The position numbers and the translations under genes were made by a program. From Parabacteroides sp900760525 (GTDB lineage: Bacteria > Bacteroidota > Bacteroidia > Bacteroidales > Tannerellaceae), in contig NZ_CP187555.1 of NCBI RefSeq assembly GCF_049860805.1, forward strand, positions 186,001-250,000: a DNA stretch of 64,000 bases, written 5' to 3'. The notes under the pieces are model-generated. The model saw nothing but the letters and a program-made list of their open reading frames with translations, did no database searches and was not told the DNA's origin. Shown here piece by piece: positions 26,341-35,800 of this stretch. Within the stretch, counting starts at the first letter, position 1. Each line of letters begins with the position of its first letter.

Positions 26341-26412
26341 GACTAACGGAAGTACACTAATGGAAAACGATAGTCTTTAAAGACTAGTTATTGTAACAGA
26401 CTTCCGTTAGTC
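26341..26412 (+). ncRNA. Candidate IS110 bridge-RNA stem-loop, copy A
   Basis: In the non-coding region upstream of the transposase, GACTAACGGAAGT (26341-26353) pairs perfectly with ACTTCCGTTAGTC (26400-26412). The loop holds the palindrome TAGTCTTTAAAGACTA (26371-26386) and, next to it, TTATTGTAA (26388-26396), which is the reverse complement of TTACAATAA found at both element ends. IS110 elements are known to express a bridge RNA from the region before the recombinase gene, with loops that pair to target and donor DNA. The match of loop to ends supports this role, but full folding was not done. Confidence 0.55.
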
Positions 26413-26512
26413 AAGCAGGCAAAGACTAAATAGATTATTGATATATAATAGGATATCATTTAGAGTAGTAGCCCATTCCTGCTTTCGGTTAATCCAAAAA
26501 CAATATAAAGGT

Positions 26513-27511
26513 ATGAATAAATTATTTATCGGGATTGATTTCTCCAAGAAAAAAGTAGATGTAAGTGTGATAGAGAAAGAAAACATATCTTCAGGTGTCC
26601 ACCGTGAGTTCAGTAATGATGTTGCCGGACATGAGAGTCTGTTGGCATGGCTTTGTGATAGCTATCCGCAGACAGGCAAAGATCAGATGCTCTTTTGCGG
26701 TGAGAACACGGGACTTTACAGCGTTTGTTTGAGTAACACTCTCGCGCACGAGGGTTATACACTGTGGCTGGAACATCCTTACAGGATCAAACACAGCAGC
26801 GGCATGCAACGCGGGAAAAACGATAAATTGGATTCATTGCTGATCGCACAATACGCTTGCCGTTTCGAGGATATGGCCAAGGTCTATACCCCCAATACGG
26901 AAACCATCCGGGCGCTGCACTCATTTTTCACATTCCGTGATTTATTGGTGAAAATGAAAAATGAAGCATTGGTACATGCCAAAGAACTCCATTCGGTCCT
27001 AAAAGGGAATCACGCAACAGATTACATATATCAACATAGCCTGACACAAGTGGATAACTTGAACCGTGAAATAAAAGATGTGGAAAAGGAAATAATGGAT
27101 CTGATCAACAGTGAAGAGGAGATCAAAAACAATTATGAGCGTATTACATCCATCAAAGGCGTGGCTTTTGTCAACGCCCTTGCTTTGATCGTTTATACCG
27201 AAAACTTCACCTGTTTTGACGATCCGCGCAAGCTGGCCTGCTATGCGGGAGTGGTACCGTTCCAACGAACCTCCGGCTCCAGTGTCAAAAGCAATGCCAA
27301 GACAAGTGGATTTGCCAATAAAAAACTAAACACGCTACTCACCCAAGCGGCACGAACCGCTGCCATACATGATCCAATATTAAGAGAATATTACAGGCGC
27401 AAAAGAGAAGAGGGGAAGCATCATAATTTAGTTATAAACAATATTAGAAACAAACTGATACATCGAATCTGTGCATTGGTCAGGAACCAAACTTTCGACC
27501 AAACGGCTTAG
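26513..27511 (+). CDS. IS110 family transposase (DEDD recombinase), copy A
   Basis: RNA-guided recombinase of 332 residues. I chose the ATG at 26513 (MNKLFIGIDFSKKK) because it fits the family start and follows an AAAGGT site; the frame is open upstream from 26438. The N-terminal RuvC-like DEDD domain shows D9 in FIGIDFS, the Glu in FCGENTG and the Asp residues in GKNDKLDSLLIA. A central coiled-coil linker (about 150-195) is followed by the C-terminal transposase-20 domain with SIKGVAFVNALAL, KLACYAGVVPFQRTSGSSV (the serine here is the likely nucleophile) and LNTLLTQAARTA. Intact and identical in sequence to copy B. Confidence 0.95.
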   Translation: MNKLFIGIDFSKKKVDVSVIEKENISSGVHREFSNDVAGHESLLAWLCDSYPQTGKDQMLFCGENTGLYSVCLSNTLAHEGYTLWLEHPYRIKHSSGMQRGKNDKLDSLLIAQYACRFEDMAKVYTPNTETIRALHSFFTFRDLLVKMKNEALVHAKELHSVLKGNHATDYIYQHSLTQVDNLNREIKDVEKEIMDLINSEEEIKNNYERITSIKGVAFVNALALIVYTENFTCFDDPRKLACYAGVVPFQRTSGSSVKSNAKTSGFANKKLNTLLTQAARTAAIHDPILREYYRRKREEGKHHNLVINNIRNKLIHRICALVRNQTFDQTA

Positions 27512-27582
27512 ATTTTTGCAATATTCTTAATTTGTTTTAAAATCTTTCCGTTTATTTGGTTGGGAACATAGATTACAATAAG

Positions 27583-27699
27583 CTCATACATGACCGTTTT
27601 GTTTGTCTCTTGTTCTCGGTCGGCGCATCGCCGGGTGGAAACGACGTTTATGTTATCGTCGTGGATCCGGAATTCTGCTTGGTGAAGGTTGAGTTGTAA
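27583..27699 (+). other. Possible 3' remnant of a gene cut by IS110
   Basis: Immediately past the IS110 boundary a 38-codon open stretch ends at TAA 27697-27699. Its translation contains SVGASPGGNDVYVIVVDPEF and looks protein-like, and a strong terminator follows 25 bp later. This would fit the last codons of a gene whose front was lost on IS insertion. No family recognised; it could be chance. Confidence 0.25.
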
Positions 27700-27723
27700 A
27701 TGTTTTAAACGAAAATAAACGCT

Positions 27724-27762
27724 AATTAGGCAACCTTTTGAGAAAAAGGTTGCCTAATTCTA
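27724..27762 (+). terminator. Strong hairpin between IS110 and apbE
   Basis: AATTAGGCAACCTTTT (27724-27739), loop gaga, AAAAGGTTGCCTAATT (27744-27759): a perfect 16-bp stem. A/T-rich sequence at both ends of the stem suits bidirectional termination. It insulates the apbE promoter from transcription out of IS110. Confidence 0.8.
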
Positions 27763-27792
27763 TTTGTAGAACGAACAAATCCCCTATATTTG
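27763..27792 (+). promoter_or_regulatory. Promoter of the apbE operon
   Basis: TTTG (27763-27766), 18-nt spacer, TATATTTG (27785-27792), close to the TTTG-N19-TAnnTTTG consensus. The start of transcription should be near 27799, which excludes a GTG start at 27797 and supports the ATG at 27845. Confidence 0.65.
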
Positions 27793-27844
27793 CAAAGTGT
27801 GTACGCACACCTCTTTGAACCATGTAAAAAATAACAAATGGCTT

Positions 27845-28651
27845 ATGTCTTATTCTAACTATTATGCGGCTTCCGGGCTTTTCCATGGATCTATGTCGTC
27901 GGTAATGGGAACGCAGCTCGACATTTTGATGGTCGGCAGTGATCCCCGTCTTCTTGGTACGGTCTGGGAAAAGGCCGAATCGGAAGTGAGGCGGTTGGAT
28001 AAGATGCTGAACCGGTTCGATCCGGAGAGCGAGGTTTCGTTTGTCAACCGGGAAGCCGGGCATTATCCGGTGACGGTGGGGGAAGAGCTTTGGAATATAT
28101 TGCAGAACTGCAAGCGGTATAATGAGTTGACGGAAGGATATTTTGATATTACTTTGCAAGGATTCGACCAGGTGTTGTTGACGGAGGAAGATAAAAGCAT
28201 TTTTTTCTTTTCCGAATCTTTACATATCGATCTGGGCGGGTATGGGAAAGGATATGCGCTTGCAAAAATACGGGAGCTGCTGGAAGAAAACGGAGTTGGG
28301 AAGGCGCTTGTCAATTTCGGGAACAGTTCGGTTCTGGCGGTCGGTACGCACCCGTGCGGCGAATATTGGCCGGTTGGCCTTGATAATCCGTTTACGAAGG
28401 AGAGGGTTGCCGATTTGAAGTTGTGTGACAGTTCGCTTTCGACATCGGGAAATATGCCATCCCATCCGCGCCATATTGTGAACCCGCATACGGGAACATT
28501 TGTGGAAGATAAAAAGATGGTGTCGGTGGTGGCGAAAGATCCGGTGGTGGCGGAGATTCTGACAACCGCCTTCATGATTGCCGACGATGAACGTATTCCG
28601 GTAATCGCATCTCAATTTGATATTTATGAAAAACATGTATATAAGTTATGA
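27845..28651 (+). CDS. apbE: ApbE-like FAD:protein FMN transferase
   Basis: 268 residues from the ATG at 27845 (MSYSNYYAAS). ApbE enzymes transfer FMN from FAD to a Ser/Thr of target flavoproteins. Family motifs are visible: GSMSSVMGTQLDI, LDKMLNRFDPESEVSFVN, the GYFDITL segment, HIDLGGYGKGYAL (usual DLGGIAKGYA), LVNFGNSS and the C-terminal HIVNPHTG near the metal site, then TTAFMI. No signal peptide or lipobox, unlike many ApbE proteins, so it may act in the cytoplasm. The start of the next gene overlaps its stop by 4 bp, suggesting that the oxidoreductase or its partner is a client; no flavinylation motif is obvious there. Confidence 0.88.
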   Translation: MSYSNYYAASGLFHGSMSSVMGTQLDILMVGSDPRLLGTVWEKAESEVRRLDKMLNRFDPESEVSFVNREAGHYPVTVGEELWNILQNCKRYNELTEGYFDITLQGFDQVLLTEEDKSIFFFSESLHIDLGGYGKGYALAKIRELLEENGVGKALVNFGNSSVLAVGTHPCGEYWPVGLDNPFTKERVADLKLCDSSLSTSGNMPSHPRHIVNPHTGTFVEDKKMVSVVAKDPVVAEILTTAFMIADDERIPVIASQFDIYEKHVYKL

Positions 28652-29970
28652 AAAATGATGAGAATTCAGTCAATTTAAGCCGGCGGGACTTCTTCAAGGA
28701 GCTGGGAATGATTGGTGGAGGCGGTGCGCTTCTTTCTGCATTTCCCTGGTTGCAGTCCTGCAGTGCTGACGATAAGGTACAGATCGCAAAGGAGAAAGTG
28801 CGGATCGGATTTATCGGTACAGGTTCACGCGGACAGTATCACCTGAATAACCTGAAGACAATTCCGTATGCCGATGTGGTTGCCTTGTGTGATAATTATC
28901 CTCCCCATCTGAAAGAGGCTTCGGCTCTCTACCCGAAAGCAAAGACGTATGAAGACTACCGGAAGCTTTTGGAAGATAAAGATATACAGGCAGTCATGAT
29001 CGCTACTCCGCTGTACGAACATGCACATATCACGATCGATGCGTTGCATGCCGGAAAGCATGTGTTCTGTGAGAAATCGATGGCGATGACGTGTTCGGAC
29101 TGCTTGGATATGTACAATGTATTTAAAGAATCTGGCAAGGTGATGTTTATCGGTCAGCAGCGCTTATATGATCCTAAATATATAAAGGCGATGGAAATGG
29201 TCCATGCCGGTTTGTTGGGAGAAATAAACTCGATACGGGCGTATTGGTTCCGTAATAACGACTGGCGTCGTCCTGTTCCTTCTCCCGATTTGGAACGTAA
29301 GATCAACTGGCGTTTATATAAGGAATATTCATGTGGCCTGGTAACGGAGTTGGCAACCCATCAGTTGCAGGTCGGAAACTGGGCGCTCCGGATGCTTCCT
29401 GAAAAGGTGGCCGGCATGGGGGATATCGTCTATTGGAAGGATGGCCGCGAGGTGTATGACAGCATCAATTTGATTTACCATTATCCCAATGGTGTGAAGA
29501 TGACATACGAGTCCATGATCGGCAACAAGTTCTATGGCCTTGAAGAGGAAATCATGGGCAGCAAGGGCACGATGGAACCGGAGAAGGGTAAATACTACTT
29601 CGAAGAGGTGGAACCGGCTCCCGGCATCATGCAGCTGATCAACCAGATCGAACATAAGATCTTCGACAATGTTTCATTTGCCGGCCCGAGCTGGGTGCCT
29701 GAAACGGCATCGGTAAACAAGGGGCATCTGATCATGGACAATGTCACGACGATCAGCGGACAGTCATCGGTAGGTGCTGCCGGCGACGGCTCTATCGAGT
29801 TGGTTACCGCTTTCTGTGAAGCGGCCATTACAGGAAAACCGGCTCCTAATCTGGTGGAAGAAGCTTACTATTCTTCTGTTTTGGGATTGTTGGGCTTGCA
29901 GGCGATTGATGAAGGACGGGTGATTACTTTCCCGGATGAATATAAAATACCGTATCTAAATTTTGCATGA
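28648..29970 (+). CDS. Tat-exported Gfo/Idh/MocA family oxidoreductase (GH109-like)
   Basis: 440 residues. The N terminus has a twin-arginine signal (SRRDFFKELG) ending in a lipobox-like LQSC (Cys ~39), so it is probably folded with its cofactor, exported by Tat and lipid-anchored. The Rossmann domain has GFIGTGSRGQYH and the catalytic-region motif CEKSMAM (usual EKP, here EKS). A C-terminal Gfo/Idh/MocA alpha/beta domain follows. Related Tat-exported proteins include NAD-dependent alpha-N-acetylgalactosaminidases (GH109), so either glycosidase or sugar dehydrogenase activity is possible. Coupled by 4-bp overlaps to apbE upstream and the small membrane protein downstream. Confidence 0.88.
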   Translation: MKNDENSVNLSRRDFFKELGMIGGGGALLSAFPWLQSCSADDKVQIAKEKVRIGFIGTGSRGQYHLNNLKTIPYADVVALCDNYPPHLKEASALYPKAKTYEDYRKLLEDKDIQAVMIATPLYEHAHITIDALHAGKHVFCEKSMAMTCSDCLDMYNVFKESGKVMFIGQQRLYDPKYIKAMEMVHAGLLGEINSIRAYWFRNNDWRRPVPSPDLERKINWRLYKEYSCGLVTELATHQLQVGNWALRMLPEKVAGMGDIVYWKDGREVYDSINLIYHYPNGVKMTYESMIGNKFYGLEEEIMGSKGTMEPEKGKYYFEEVEPAPGIMQLINQIEHKIFDNVSFAGPSWVPETASVNKGHLIMDNVTTISGQSSVGAAGDGSIELVTAFCEAAITGKPAPNLVEEAYYSSVLGLLGLQAIDEGRVITFPDEYKIPYLNFA

Positions 29971-30203
29971 TTATGAAAGAAATCGTATTATCTGTAAAGA
30001 GACAAAAAACGGAAATCAAAATATTCTGTGTCTGTATCGCGCTCGCCTATCTGATGAACATTATCTCTATCATCGCATACGGTACGAGTTGGTCCGAGCT
30101 TTGGACACAATCGTTGTGGATGCTGCTTATCACGTGTGGCTTTTACGGGTTGTCGGTGGTACTCCGTCTGTTGTATTACGGAGTGTGTCAGTTAAGAAAG
30201 TGA
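29967..30203 (+). CDS. Small two-helix membrane protein
   Basis: 78 residues (or 76 from the second ATG). Two hydrophobic segments, about 20-40 and 50-70, separated by GTSWSELWTQ, with a basic N terminus and a basic C-terminal tail (CQLRK). Not recognised as a known family. The ATGA overlap with the oxidoreductase gene and the terminator 45 bp downstream show it is the third gene of the apbE operon. A role as membrane partner of the oxidoreductase is inference from context only. Confidence 0.75.
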   Translation: MIMKEIVLSVKRQKTEIKIFCVCIALAYLMNIISIIAYGTSWSELWTQSLWMLLITCGFYGLSVVLRLLYYGVCQLRK

Positions 30204-30246
30204 TTGTTGCTTTTCTCTTGAAAGAGAAGTAACCAAAGGATTTTAT

Positions 30247-30293
30247 ATCGTTCTATTGCTTTTTCATCAGGAGGAAGTGATAGAACGATTTTT
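30247..30293 (+). terminator. Intrinsic terminator of the apbE operon
   Basis: ATCGTTCTAT... (from 30247) pairs with ...ATAGAACGAT (to 30289): 10 perfect base pairs at the base, extended by weaker pairing, then TTTTTAT. Confidence 0.8.
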
Positions 30294-30360
30294 ATAAGTT
30301 TTTGATTGATTTCTTATCATGTTTATCTGCCGGATTCCTTTCCTTTGCTGAATAAATCTG

Positions 30361-32382
30361 ATGAACATGAAAAAGACGATTTTACTTTTCTCAATTCTTT
30401 TGGCGTCGTGCGCAGGTAAGCAGACGCAAGAGATCCGGACGATGGAACGTTTGTCCACCGAATCTCGTAATGATTACTATGTAAGTAACCGTGCCCCGTT
30501 GCAATCCCAACAATTTATCAAACTACCAGCCGGAAGCATAGAGCCCGAAGGTTGGATCAGGAAGCAGATCGAGTTACAGAAAGACGGCCTTTGCGGTCAT
30601 CTTGGGGAGATCAGCGCCTGGCTGCAAAAAGGAAACAACGCCTGGTTGAAGAACGGAGGCGAATGGGGCTGGGAAGAAGTACCCTACTGGCTGCGCGGGT
30701 ATGGCAATATGGCCTATGCCTTGAAGGACGAGGCTTTGTTAAAGGAAACGAAGTTCTGGATAGATGCTATTCTGGCGAGCCAGCGGACAGATGGTAATTT
30801 CGGGCCGGTACATCTGAACAACGGCAAACAGGATTTCTGGCCGAATATGATCGTCCTTTGGATCATGCAATCCTATTATGAATATACGAACGATAAACAG
30901 GTGATCGATTTCATGACCAAGTATTGCCATTATCTGCAAACAGTTCCCGACGATGCTTTCCTGTCCAGTTACTGGGAGAATAGCCGCGGAGGAGATAACC
31001 TTTGGAGCGTAGTTTGGTTGTATAATCGCACGGGGGACGAGTCTCTTCTTCCGCTGGCCGAAAAGATTCACCGCAATACGGCAGACTGGACGAAGCCGAC
31101 CCAGCTCCCGAACTGGCACAATGTGAATGTTGCCCAGTGTTTTCGCGAGCCAGCCACCTGGTATCTGTTTACAAAAGACTCGGCGATGTTGGCTGCCAGC
31201 TACAATGCGCAAAGCCTGGTACGCCGCGCTTTCGGCCAGGTCCCCGGCGGTATGTTCGGGGCGGACGAGAATGCCCGTATCGGTTTCTTCGATCCCCGTC
31301 AGGGAACAGAGACCTGTGGTTTTGTCGAGCAGATGGCGTCCGACGAGATCATGCTTCTGATCAGTGGCGATCCTTATTGGGCCGACCACCTCGAAGATGT
31401 TGCGTTCAACAGTTACCCGGCTTCTTTGATGCCGGATTACCGGGCGCTTCGTTATCTGACTTGTCCGAATATGGCGATCAGCGATTCACGCAATCACCAT
31501 CCGGGGCTGGACAATTCCGGTCCGTTCTTGGCCATGAATCCGTTCAGCAGCCGTTGCTGCCAGCATAATCATGGTTTCGGCTGGCCCTATTATGTCGAAC
31601 ATTTGGTATTGGCAACGCCGGACAACGGGGTAGCCGCTGTTTTATACAATTCTTGTAAGGCAAATGTAAAGGTGGGCGACGGGACGGAAATCACCCTGCA
31701 TGAACAGACGAATTATCCGTTTGAGGAAATGACACGATTTACGGTCGGAACATCCAAAGCCGTATCTTTCCCCTTCTATCTTCGCATCCCGTTCTGGTGT
31801 AAGAACGCTTCCGTCTTGGTTAACGGGAAACCGCAACAGGCGACACTCGCCCCCGGAACCTATGCTTGTATTGAACGGGAATGGCAAGACGGCGACGAGG
31901 TTGTGCTGAACCTTCCGATGGAATATGCTGTCCGTCAGTGGCAGGTAAATAAGAACAGTGTCAGTGTCGATTACGGTCCGCTTACCCTTTCCCTCAAAGT
32001 GGAAGAAGAATACAAGCAAATGCCCAGTACCGAGACCGCCGTCTGGGATTCCAAATGGCAGGAAGGAGCCGACGCCTCCGCCTGGCCGACATTCGAGATC
32101 CTGCCCGCAAGCCCCTGGAATTATGCCTTGAAAGTCCAGTCGCCCATTACGTTGCAACGCAAAGACTGGCCGTCCGACAACAATCCTTTCACCCTCTCTT
32201 CCGTCCCGATGGAATTTAAGGCGCAGGGGCGTTTGGTGCCGGAATGGAAAATCGACGAATACGGCTTATGCGGTGTCCTGCCATACGAAAACGCCCGCAA
32301 GTCCGACCGCTTAGACGAGATCACCCTGGTCCCGATGGGGGCGGCGCGGTTGAGGATCTCCGCTTTCCCGGTGGCTGAATGA
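30361..32382 (+). CDS. DUF1680 / GH127-GH146-like beta-L-arabinofuranosidase lipoprotein
   Basis: Lipoprotein (lipobox LLASC, Cys near 17) of 673 residues with an (alpha/alpha)6 barrel and C-terminal beta domains, family DUF1680. The catalytic zinc site of GH127/GH146 enzymes is conserved: E-T-C in GTETCGFVEQM and the C-C pair in SSRCCQHNHG, one cysteine of which is the nucleophile. N-terminal motifs PAGSIEPEGWIRKQI and GEWGWEEVPYWLRGYG match the branch with the second hydrolase at 36929. Predicted to release L-arabinofuranose or a related sugar. It is on the plus strand, convergent with the locus to its right, and has no other operon partner. Confidence 0.88.
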   Translation: MNMKKTILLFSILLASCAGKQTQEIRTMERLSTESRNDYYVSNRAPLQSQQFIKLPAGSIEPEGWIRKQIELQKDGLCGHLGEISAWLQKGNNAWLKNGGEWGWEEVPYWLRGYGNMAYALKDEALLKETKFWIDAILASQRTDGNFGPVHLNNGKQDFWPNMIVLWIMQSYYEYTNDKQVIDFMTKYCHYLQTVPDDAFLSSYWENSRGGDNLWSVVWLYNRTGDESLLPLAEKIHRNTADWTKPTQLPNWHNVNVAQCFREPATWYLFTKDSAMLAASYNAQSLVRRAFGQVPGGMFGADENARIGFFDPRQGTETCGFVEQMASDEIMLLISGDPYWADHLEDVAFNSYPASLMPDYRALRYLTCPNMAISDSRNHHPGLDNSGPFLAMNPFSSRCCQHNHGFGWPYYVEHLVLATPDNGVAAVLYNSCKANVKVGDGTEITLHEQTNYPFEEMTRFTVGTSKAVSFPFYLRIPFWCKNASVLVNGKPQQATLAPGTYACIEREWQDGDEVVLNLPMEYAVRQWQVNKNSVSVDYGPLTLSLKVEEEYKQMPSTETAVWDSKWQEGADASAWPTFEILPASPWNYALKVQSPITLQRKDWPSDNNPFTLSSVPMEFKAQGRLVPEWKIDEYGLCGVLPYENARKSDRLDEITLVPMGAARLRISAFPVAE

Positions 32383-32393
32383 TCTTTGAAGGA

Positions 32394-32442
32394 ATGATTT
32401 TGGACAAAGGAATAGAAAAAACGTACCTTTGTCCAAAATCAT
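32394..32442 (+). promoter_or_regulatory. Perfect 17-bp inverted repeat over a promoter (toxin-antitoxin operator-like)
   Basis: ATGATTTTGGACAAAGG (32394-32410), 15-nt spacer, CCTTTGTCCAAAATCAT (32426-32442). The -7 box TACCTTTG (32424-32431) lies in the right arm and a TTTG (32399-32402) in the left arm. The ATG of the small gene at 32455 follows. The layout suits an autorepressor binding site. It could also serve as the terminator of the preceding hydrolase gene. Confidence 0.65.
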
Positions 32443-32454
32443 AAAGTAATCAAT

Positions 32455-32844
32455 ATGGCAGCATTAGATGTAGACTCCTTGCGCATCGAACTTATGCGCG
32501 AAATACTGGATACGGAAGACCTCGATGTGCTGAGAACCGTCAAGCGCTCTTTGACACGCGCTCTTTCCAAAGTGAAAGAACGCCAGGTTGTCGAAGAAGA
32601 GCTCCACGCCAACCTCCAAGCCGGCGTCAGCCTGGGTGGGGTGTGCGGAAGGTACGGATGCGATCGGCAGTAAGAACAAAGGCAAAAGCCACGGAGCACG
32701 TGTGATTCCTTTACCTACTCCATTGACGAAGAAACCGGAACTATCGTCCTCCTCTATATGTATGACAAAGAAGAGCGTAAAACGATTTCAGCAGATGAAA
32801 TCACGGAACTTCTTGCTCAGGTAAAGAAAGATAATGGCTTATAA
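32455..32844 (+). pseudogene. Degenerate toxin-antitoxin module (antitoxin start fused to RelE/HigB-like toxin remnant)
   Basis: The first ~45 codons (MAALDVDSLRIELMREILDTEDLD...) resemble small antitoxins common in Bacteroidetes, rich in Leu/Asp/Glu with RTVKRSLTRALSKVKERQ. After an in-frame TAA at 32671, the sequence in the +1 frame reads GSKNKGKSHGARVI, and after a single-base shift near 32708 the original frame reads FTYSIDEETGTIVLLYMYDKEERKTISADEITELLAQ to a TAA at 32842. Together these two parts look like the C-terminal half of a RelE/HigB-type toxin (K-G-K-S-G-G-A-R-V-I motif and IYLL..YDK). So an internal deletion has joined the antitoxin front to the toxin end, with a further frameshift. 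Toxin activity is not expected. Confidence 0.55.
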
Positions 32845-32856
32845 TTTTATAGTATT

Positions 32857-35800
32857 TCAGCTTTTTGTCCCCGTTTGCCTCAGATACTCCGACGGTGTCT
32901 TCCCATACTGCTTCTGGAAGCAGGTGGAGAAATAAGCCGGGGAGGAGAAGCCTACCTGGAAAGCGATCTCGCCTATGCGGTTCTCTCCGTTCTGCATCAG
33001 CTGGATCGCTTTTTTTAAGCGGGCGATGCGGATGAAATCGTTGGGGGAAAGACCGGACAGGCCTTTGACCTTGCGGTAGAGGCTGGAGGTGCTCATGCCC
33101 ATCGTGTCGGCGAGCATCTCGACGGAGAGGGCTTCGTTGCTGAGGTTCTCTTCCAAGTAATCGTTCAGTTTGCGGAGGAAAATATCATCCACCTGTGAAA
33201 TGGCAAGGGAGGCGACCGGGGCGAGCGGCTTTTCTAAATAAGTCTTATTCAGCAACTCCCGGCTTTTCAAAAGATTGCTGACCTGTGCCGTCAGCAGTTC
33301 GATGGAGAAAGGTTTTTCCATATAAGCATCAGCTCCCGTGTTCAACCCTTTCAGGCGCGATTGCAGGTTATGCTGCGCCGTCAGCAGGATGAACGGGATA
33401 TGGCTGACGTTGACATCGTTTTTTACTTCGTTGCAAAGCTCGAAACCATCCATAAGGGGCATCATGACATCGCTGATGATCAGGTTGACCGTGTTCTTAC
33501 GGACCAGGTCGAGAGCGACTTTTCCGTTTTCCGCCTCCAATACCTGATACGTCTTCGCCAATTCACGGGCGATGAAGTGACGCATATCATCCTGGTCTTC
33601 GACGATCAGGATCACCGGTTTGCCTGTTTCGGCCAGTGTGACCATTTCCGCTTTCTCTTTCTCGTTTCCGGCTGCAATCCGGTAACTGTCTTCCTGCTGT
33701 TCGGGTAGCATCAGGACGAACTGGTTCAAGCCGTCAGGCGTTTGCCGGTAGAAAAGTTTGCCGCGGTGGAACTCTGTCAAAGAATGGGCCAGCGACAAGC
33801 CGATGCCGCTTCCCTGTTGGTTTTCCGTCTCCTTAAGCCGATAGAACGGATTGAATATGTTTTCGGCTTCGCTGTCGGGGACTAAGTGGCCGTCATTGGT
33901 GACGAGCAGGGTGAACATCCGCTCTTCGCCCGAAGGGGGAAGCAGCTCGAGCGATATCCGGCTGTCCGAATATTTCAGCGCGTTGCTGACTAAGTTGCTG
34001 ACGATCTTGGCAAATGCCTCCCGGTCTAAACAAGCCTCGAAAGGCAGTTCCGGCAACTTGACCGTGAAATCCTTGTCCGCCTGTTCGAAAGCCGGACGGA
34101 ACGGATGCAGGATCGTTTCCAGCCAGAGGACGACATCGGTCGTGACATAGTTCAGTTTGAACCCGCGGCTCTCCGTCTTGCGGAAGTCCAATAGCTGGTT
34201 GCTGAGGTCTAACAGCCGTCCGGTGTTTTTTTCGATGATCCGTAAGTTCTCCTGTGTGGCGGGCGTCCCGTCGCCCGAACGTAGGATCTTTTCCAACGGG
34301 GCCTTTATCAGGGTGAGCGGTGTCCGGATCTCATGCGTGATAAAGGTAAAGAACTGTATTTTTGCATTATAAAGCTCTTTCTCCTTTTTACTTTCGAATA
34401 TCTCACGGTTGATGCGGTGCTTCTCTTCCAACTTGGCCTTTTTATAGTTATACCAAAGAACGATCAACAGGCACAGGATCAGGAAATAAATGAGCAAAGC
34501 CCATCCCGTTGCCCAGAATGGCGGTGTCACTGTGATCCGGAGAGTCGTTTCGTTGTCTTGCCAGATCCCGCTGCTGTTGGTCGATTTTACCCGGAAAACA
34601 TAGTTGCCGGGTGACAGGTTCGCGAAAGTCACGTCTTTATTCTGTTTCATATAAATCCAGTCCTTGTCACTCCCTTCTAAGCGGTAGGCATACTGGATCG
34701 CATCCGGCGAAGTATAGCTCAGCGCGACATACGAAAGGGTAAAGGTGGATCGATTATGCGGGAGCTTTAATTCTCCGCTTTTCATAATCCGGTTGACATT
34801 ATATTTAGGGGCGCCGATGCGGTCGTCCTGCACATCTATGCGGGTGATGCATACCGACGGTGAATAAACATCTTCTTTAAAATCACGTGGATTGAAAGCG
34901 ATCATCCCGTTGATCGTCCCCATATACATGGTCCCGTCCGGCATCTTATAGGCGGAACAGTAGTTGAATTGCGCTTCGGGCAGGCCATCCGTGTATGAGT
35001 AAGTCTTCATCACGTATGTTTCCGGATTGAAACGAACCAGCCCGTTGGCCGTCGCAATCCAGAAAAGATGCTCGTCGTCTTCTAAGATACGGTGTACGAT
35101 GTTGCTGGGCAGTCCGTTTTCCACCGTGATGCGGTTGAACGAATCGGATATCTCGTTGTAGAGGGAGAAACCATACACGGTAGCCACCCAAATCCGGTTT
35201 TTCGAGTCTTCGAATATGGAGGTCACGTTGTTGTCGCCGATGGTCTGCGACCGCTCGCGGTTGGAAGTATAATGTGCGAACTTTTTGTCTTTTTGAGAGT
35301 AACGGTAAGCACCGGAGGTAGTCGCAAGCCAGATGTCTCCTTTGCTGTCTTTATAGATTTGACGCACCATCGACTTGATCTCTGTCTCCCAGGGGGTGAA
35401 ACATTCTTCTTTTTTATCGAAGAGGGCAAGCCCTTCGGAAGTCCCGATCAGGATTTCGTTTTCGGAGAGCTTGCAAAAGCAGAGTATGAAGTCGGCCGGT
35501 AGCCGGTTCTCGGTATTGGTCCGGGTATACCGCTTGATGATTTTCCCGGAAGGAATGTCCAACAGGTCGATTCCGGTATTGAATGTCCCTACCCACAACC
35601 GGTTGCCGTCGGCAAGCAGACCGTGGATATTGGTTGCCGAAAGCGGATGGGCGGGGTTGGTGCGGGAAAAGTTCGTGATCTCGCCGGTTGCCGGGCTATA
35701 GCGGTTGATCCCGTTATCTTCCGTTCCGAGCCAGAGGTTGCCGTACTGGTCCGGGCAGATTTCCCGTACGGCATTGCCCGGCATTCCCGGATGTGTTTTC

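Larger units (their letters stand above)
26269..27582 (+). mobile_element. IS110-family insertion sequence, copy A
   Basis: 1314 bp identical, as far as I can compare by reading, to 48568-49881 in reverse orientation. The boundaries are set by where the two copies stop matching. It has no terminal inverted repeats or classical target duplication, as is normal for IS110. The sequence TTACAATAA occurs at the right end (27573-27581) and again just outside the left boundary (26249-26257). It holds a 244-bp non-coding region, then the transposase. Confidence 0.9.

Noticed and set aside
29963..30232. 89-codon frame overlapping the small membrane protein
   Set aside because: The alternative frame at 29967 has a translational-coupling ATGA, two clear helices and a better fit to the operon. 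This one is its shadow.
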